This document shows, piece by piece, positions 5,782 through 6,140 of a DNA stretch of 6,140 nucleotides. The notes beneath the pieces are model-generated. The model ran no database searches and was not told where the DNA came from. It saw nothing but the letters and a program-made list of their open reading frames with translations. Source of the DNA: Holtiella sp036655075 (GTDB lineage: Bacteria > Bacillota > Clostridia > Lachnospirales > Cellulosilyticaceae); assembly GCF_036655075.1 (NCBI RefSeq), contig NZ_JAVVQU010000079.1, positions 1 through 6,140 of the forward strand, written 5' to 3'. The position numbers and the translations under genes were made by a program. Each line of letters begins with the position of its first letter. Within the stretch, counting starts at the first letter, position 1.

Positions 5782-5854
5782 TGAGCCACCGGAGGCTCGA
5801 ACTCCGGACCACTTGATTAAAAGTCAAGTGCTCTACCAACTGAGCTAGTGACCC
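5782..5854 (-). tRNA. tRNA-Lys (anticodon UUU)
   Basis: The complete 73-nt cloverleaf reads leftward. The acceptor GGGTCAC pairs with GTGGCTC (two G-U pairs), the D stem is GCTC/GAGC, the anticodon stem CTTGA/TCAAG carries the loop CTTTTAA, and the T stem CGGAG/CTCCG carries TTCGAGC. The anticodon TTT decodes AAA and AAG lysine codons. The discriminator base is A and the 3' CCA is not encoded, so it must be added by the CCA-adding enzyme. It is the last RNA gene of the cluster. Confidence 0.97.
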
Positions 5855-5867
5855 ATATTACTTATGA

Positions 5868-5891
5868 TTAGTTCCACGACATTGGAACTAA
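5868..5891 (-). other. Hairpin between tRNA-Pro and tRNA-Lys
   Basis: TTAGTTCCA (5868-5876) and TGGAACTAA (5883-5891) are exact reverse complements around a six-base loop. The structure fills most of the 38-bp spacer and begins one base after the mature tRNA-Pro end. There is no U tract after it, so it is more likely a processing signal or a partial attenuator than a full terminator. Confidence 0.5.
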
Positions 5892-5892
5892 A

Positions 5893-5967
5893 TCGGGGTG
5901 ACAGGACTCGAACCTGCGGCCTCCTGAACCCAAATCAGGCGCTCTAGCCAAACTGAGCTACACCCCG
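5893..5967 (-). tRNA. tRNA-Pro (anticodon UGG)
   Basis: The complete 75-nt cloverleaf reads leftward. It has a perfect seven-pair acceptor CGGGGTG/CACCCCG, D stem GCTC/GAGC, anticodon stem CCTGA/TCAGG with loop TTTGGGT, and T loop TTCGAGT. The anticodon TGG can read all four proline codons in many bacteria. CCA is not encoded. It begins 9 bases after the 5S rRNA. Confidence 0.97.
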
Positions 5968-5976
5968 CTTTATAAA

Positions 5977-6093
5977 GTTGGCAACCATCTACTCTCCCAG
6001 TCCGTCTCCAGACAAGTACCATTGACCGCTTTAGTCTTAACCTACGTGTTCGGTATGGGAACGGGTGTTTCCCTAAAGCGCATCGTCACCAAC
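5977..6093 (-). rRNA. rrf: 5S ribosomal RNA
   Basis: About 117 nt reading leftward with the usual 5S landmarks. The terminal helix is formed by GTTGGTGAC and GTTGCCAAC, the loop region contains CCATACCGAACACG, and the 3' arm is GACTGGGAGAGTAGATGG. Exact ends are set from the terminal helix and could differ by one or two bases. It lies between tRNA-Glu (three bases upstream in the transcript) and tRNA-Pro, so it is excised from a common precursor. The 16S and 23S genes are not in the window. Confidence 0.95.
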
Positions 6094-6096
6094 AAA

Positions 6097-6140
6097 TGAC
6101 CCATAGGAGAATCGAACTCCTGTTACCGCCGTGAAAGGGC
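6097..6140 (-). tRNA. tRNA-Glu (anticodon UUC), 3' part only
   Basis: The last 44 nt of a tRNA read leftward from the window edge: the anticodon loop CTTTCAC with anticodon TTC, the T stem AGGAG/CTCCT with TTCGATT, the 3' acceptor strand ATGGGTC and discriminator A. CCA is not encoded. The 5' half lies beyond 6140. It directly precedes the 5S rRNA, with only three bases (6094-6096) between them. Confidence 0.9.

Overview
The base composition, A/T-rich spacers, strong GGAG-type ribosome binding sites, protein families and 5S/tRNA sequences point to a low-GC Firmicute of class Clostridia. A Lachnospirales organism such as Cellulosilyticum is plausible, but this is an impression from the proteins and not a search result.

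Layout. (1) 1-525: the leftward-reading first codons of a gene cut by the window edge, with a good sigma-A-type promoter, an operator-like dyad and a GC-rich leader. A gene-free A/T-rich stretch follows, then a perfect 40-bp palindrome that works as a terminator. (2) 526-3005: a leftward operon read as a decayed MATE exporter gene, a YczE/YitT-type membrane protein, and a PAP2 membrane phosphatase, ending in that palindrome. (3) 3006-3169: a divergent control region with two face-to-face promoters and a perfect 13-bp dyad. (4) 3170-5401: a rightward operon with an intact alkaline phosphatase/nucleotide pyrophosphatase-type phosphodiesterase, a decayed UMF1-type MFS transporter translationally coupled to it by an ATGA overlap, and a 46-residue DUF4177-like protein, closed by a hairpin terminator. 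(5) 5402-5780: A/T-rich DNA holding the C-terminal stub of a lost leftward gene and the hairpins that end the RNA cluster. (6) 5782-6140: the tail of a leftward rRNA/tRNA operon in transcription order tRNA-Glu (partial), 5S rRNA, tRNA-Pro, tRNA-Lys.

The main theme is decay by internal deletion. The two genes that encode conserved multi-pass transporters, one in each divergent operon, each appear to have lost two internal blocks, with an out-of-frame join in each. Their operon partners look full length and have all catalytic motifs. The surviving genes suggest cell-surface or membrane phosphate chemistry (PAP2 lipid phosphatase, phosphodiesterase) with the partner transporters lost. I see no CRISPR array, no complete mobile element and no convincing new defence-type system. 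The strongest leads are the repeated deletion pattern, the foreign-looking C-terminal tail on the MFS remnant, and the possible recombinase gene at the left edge.
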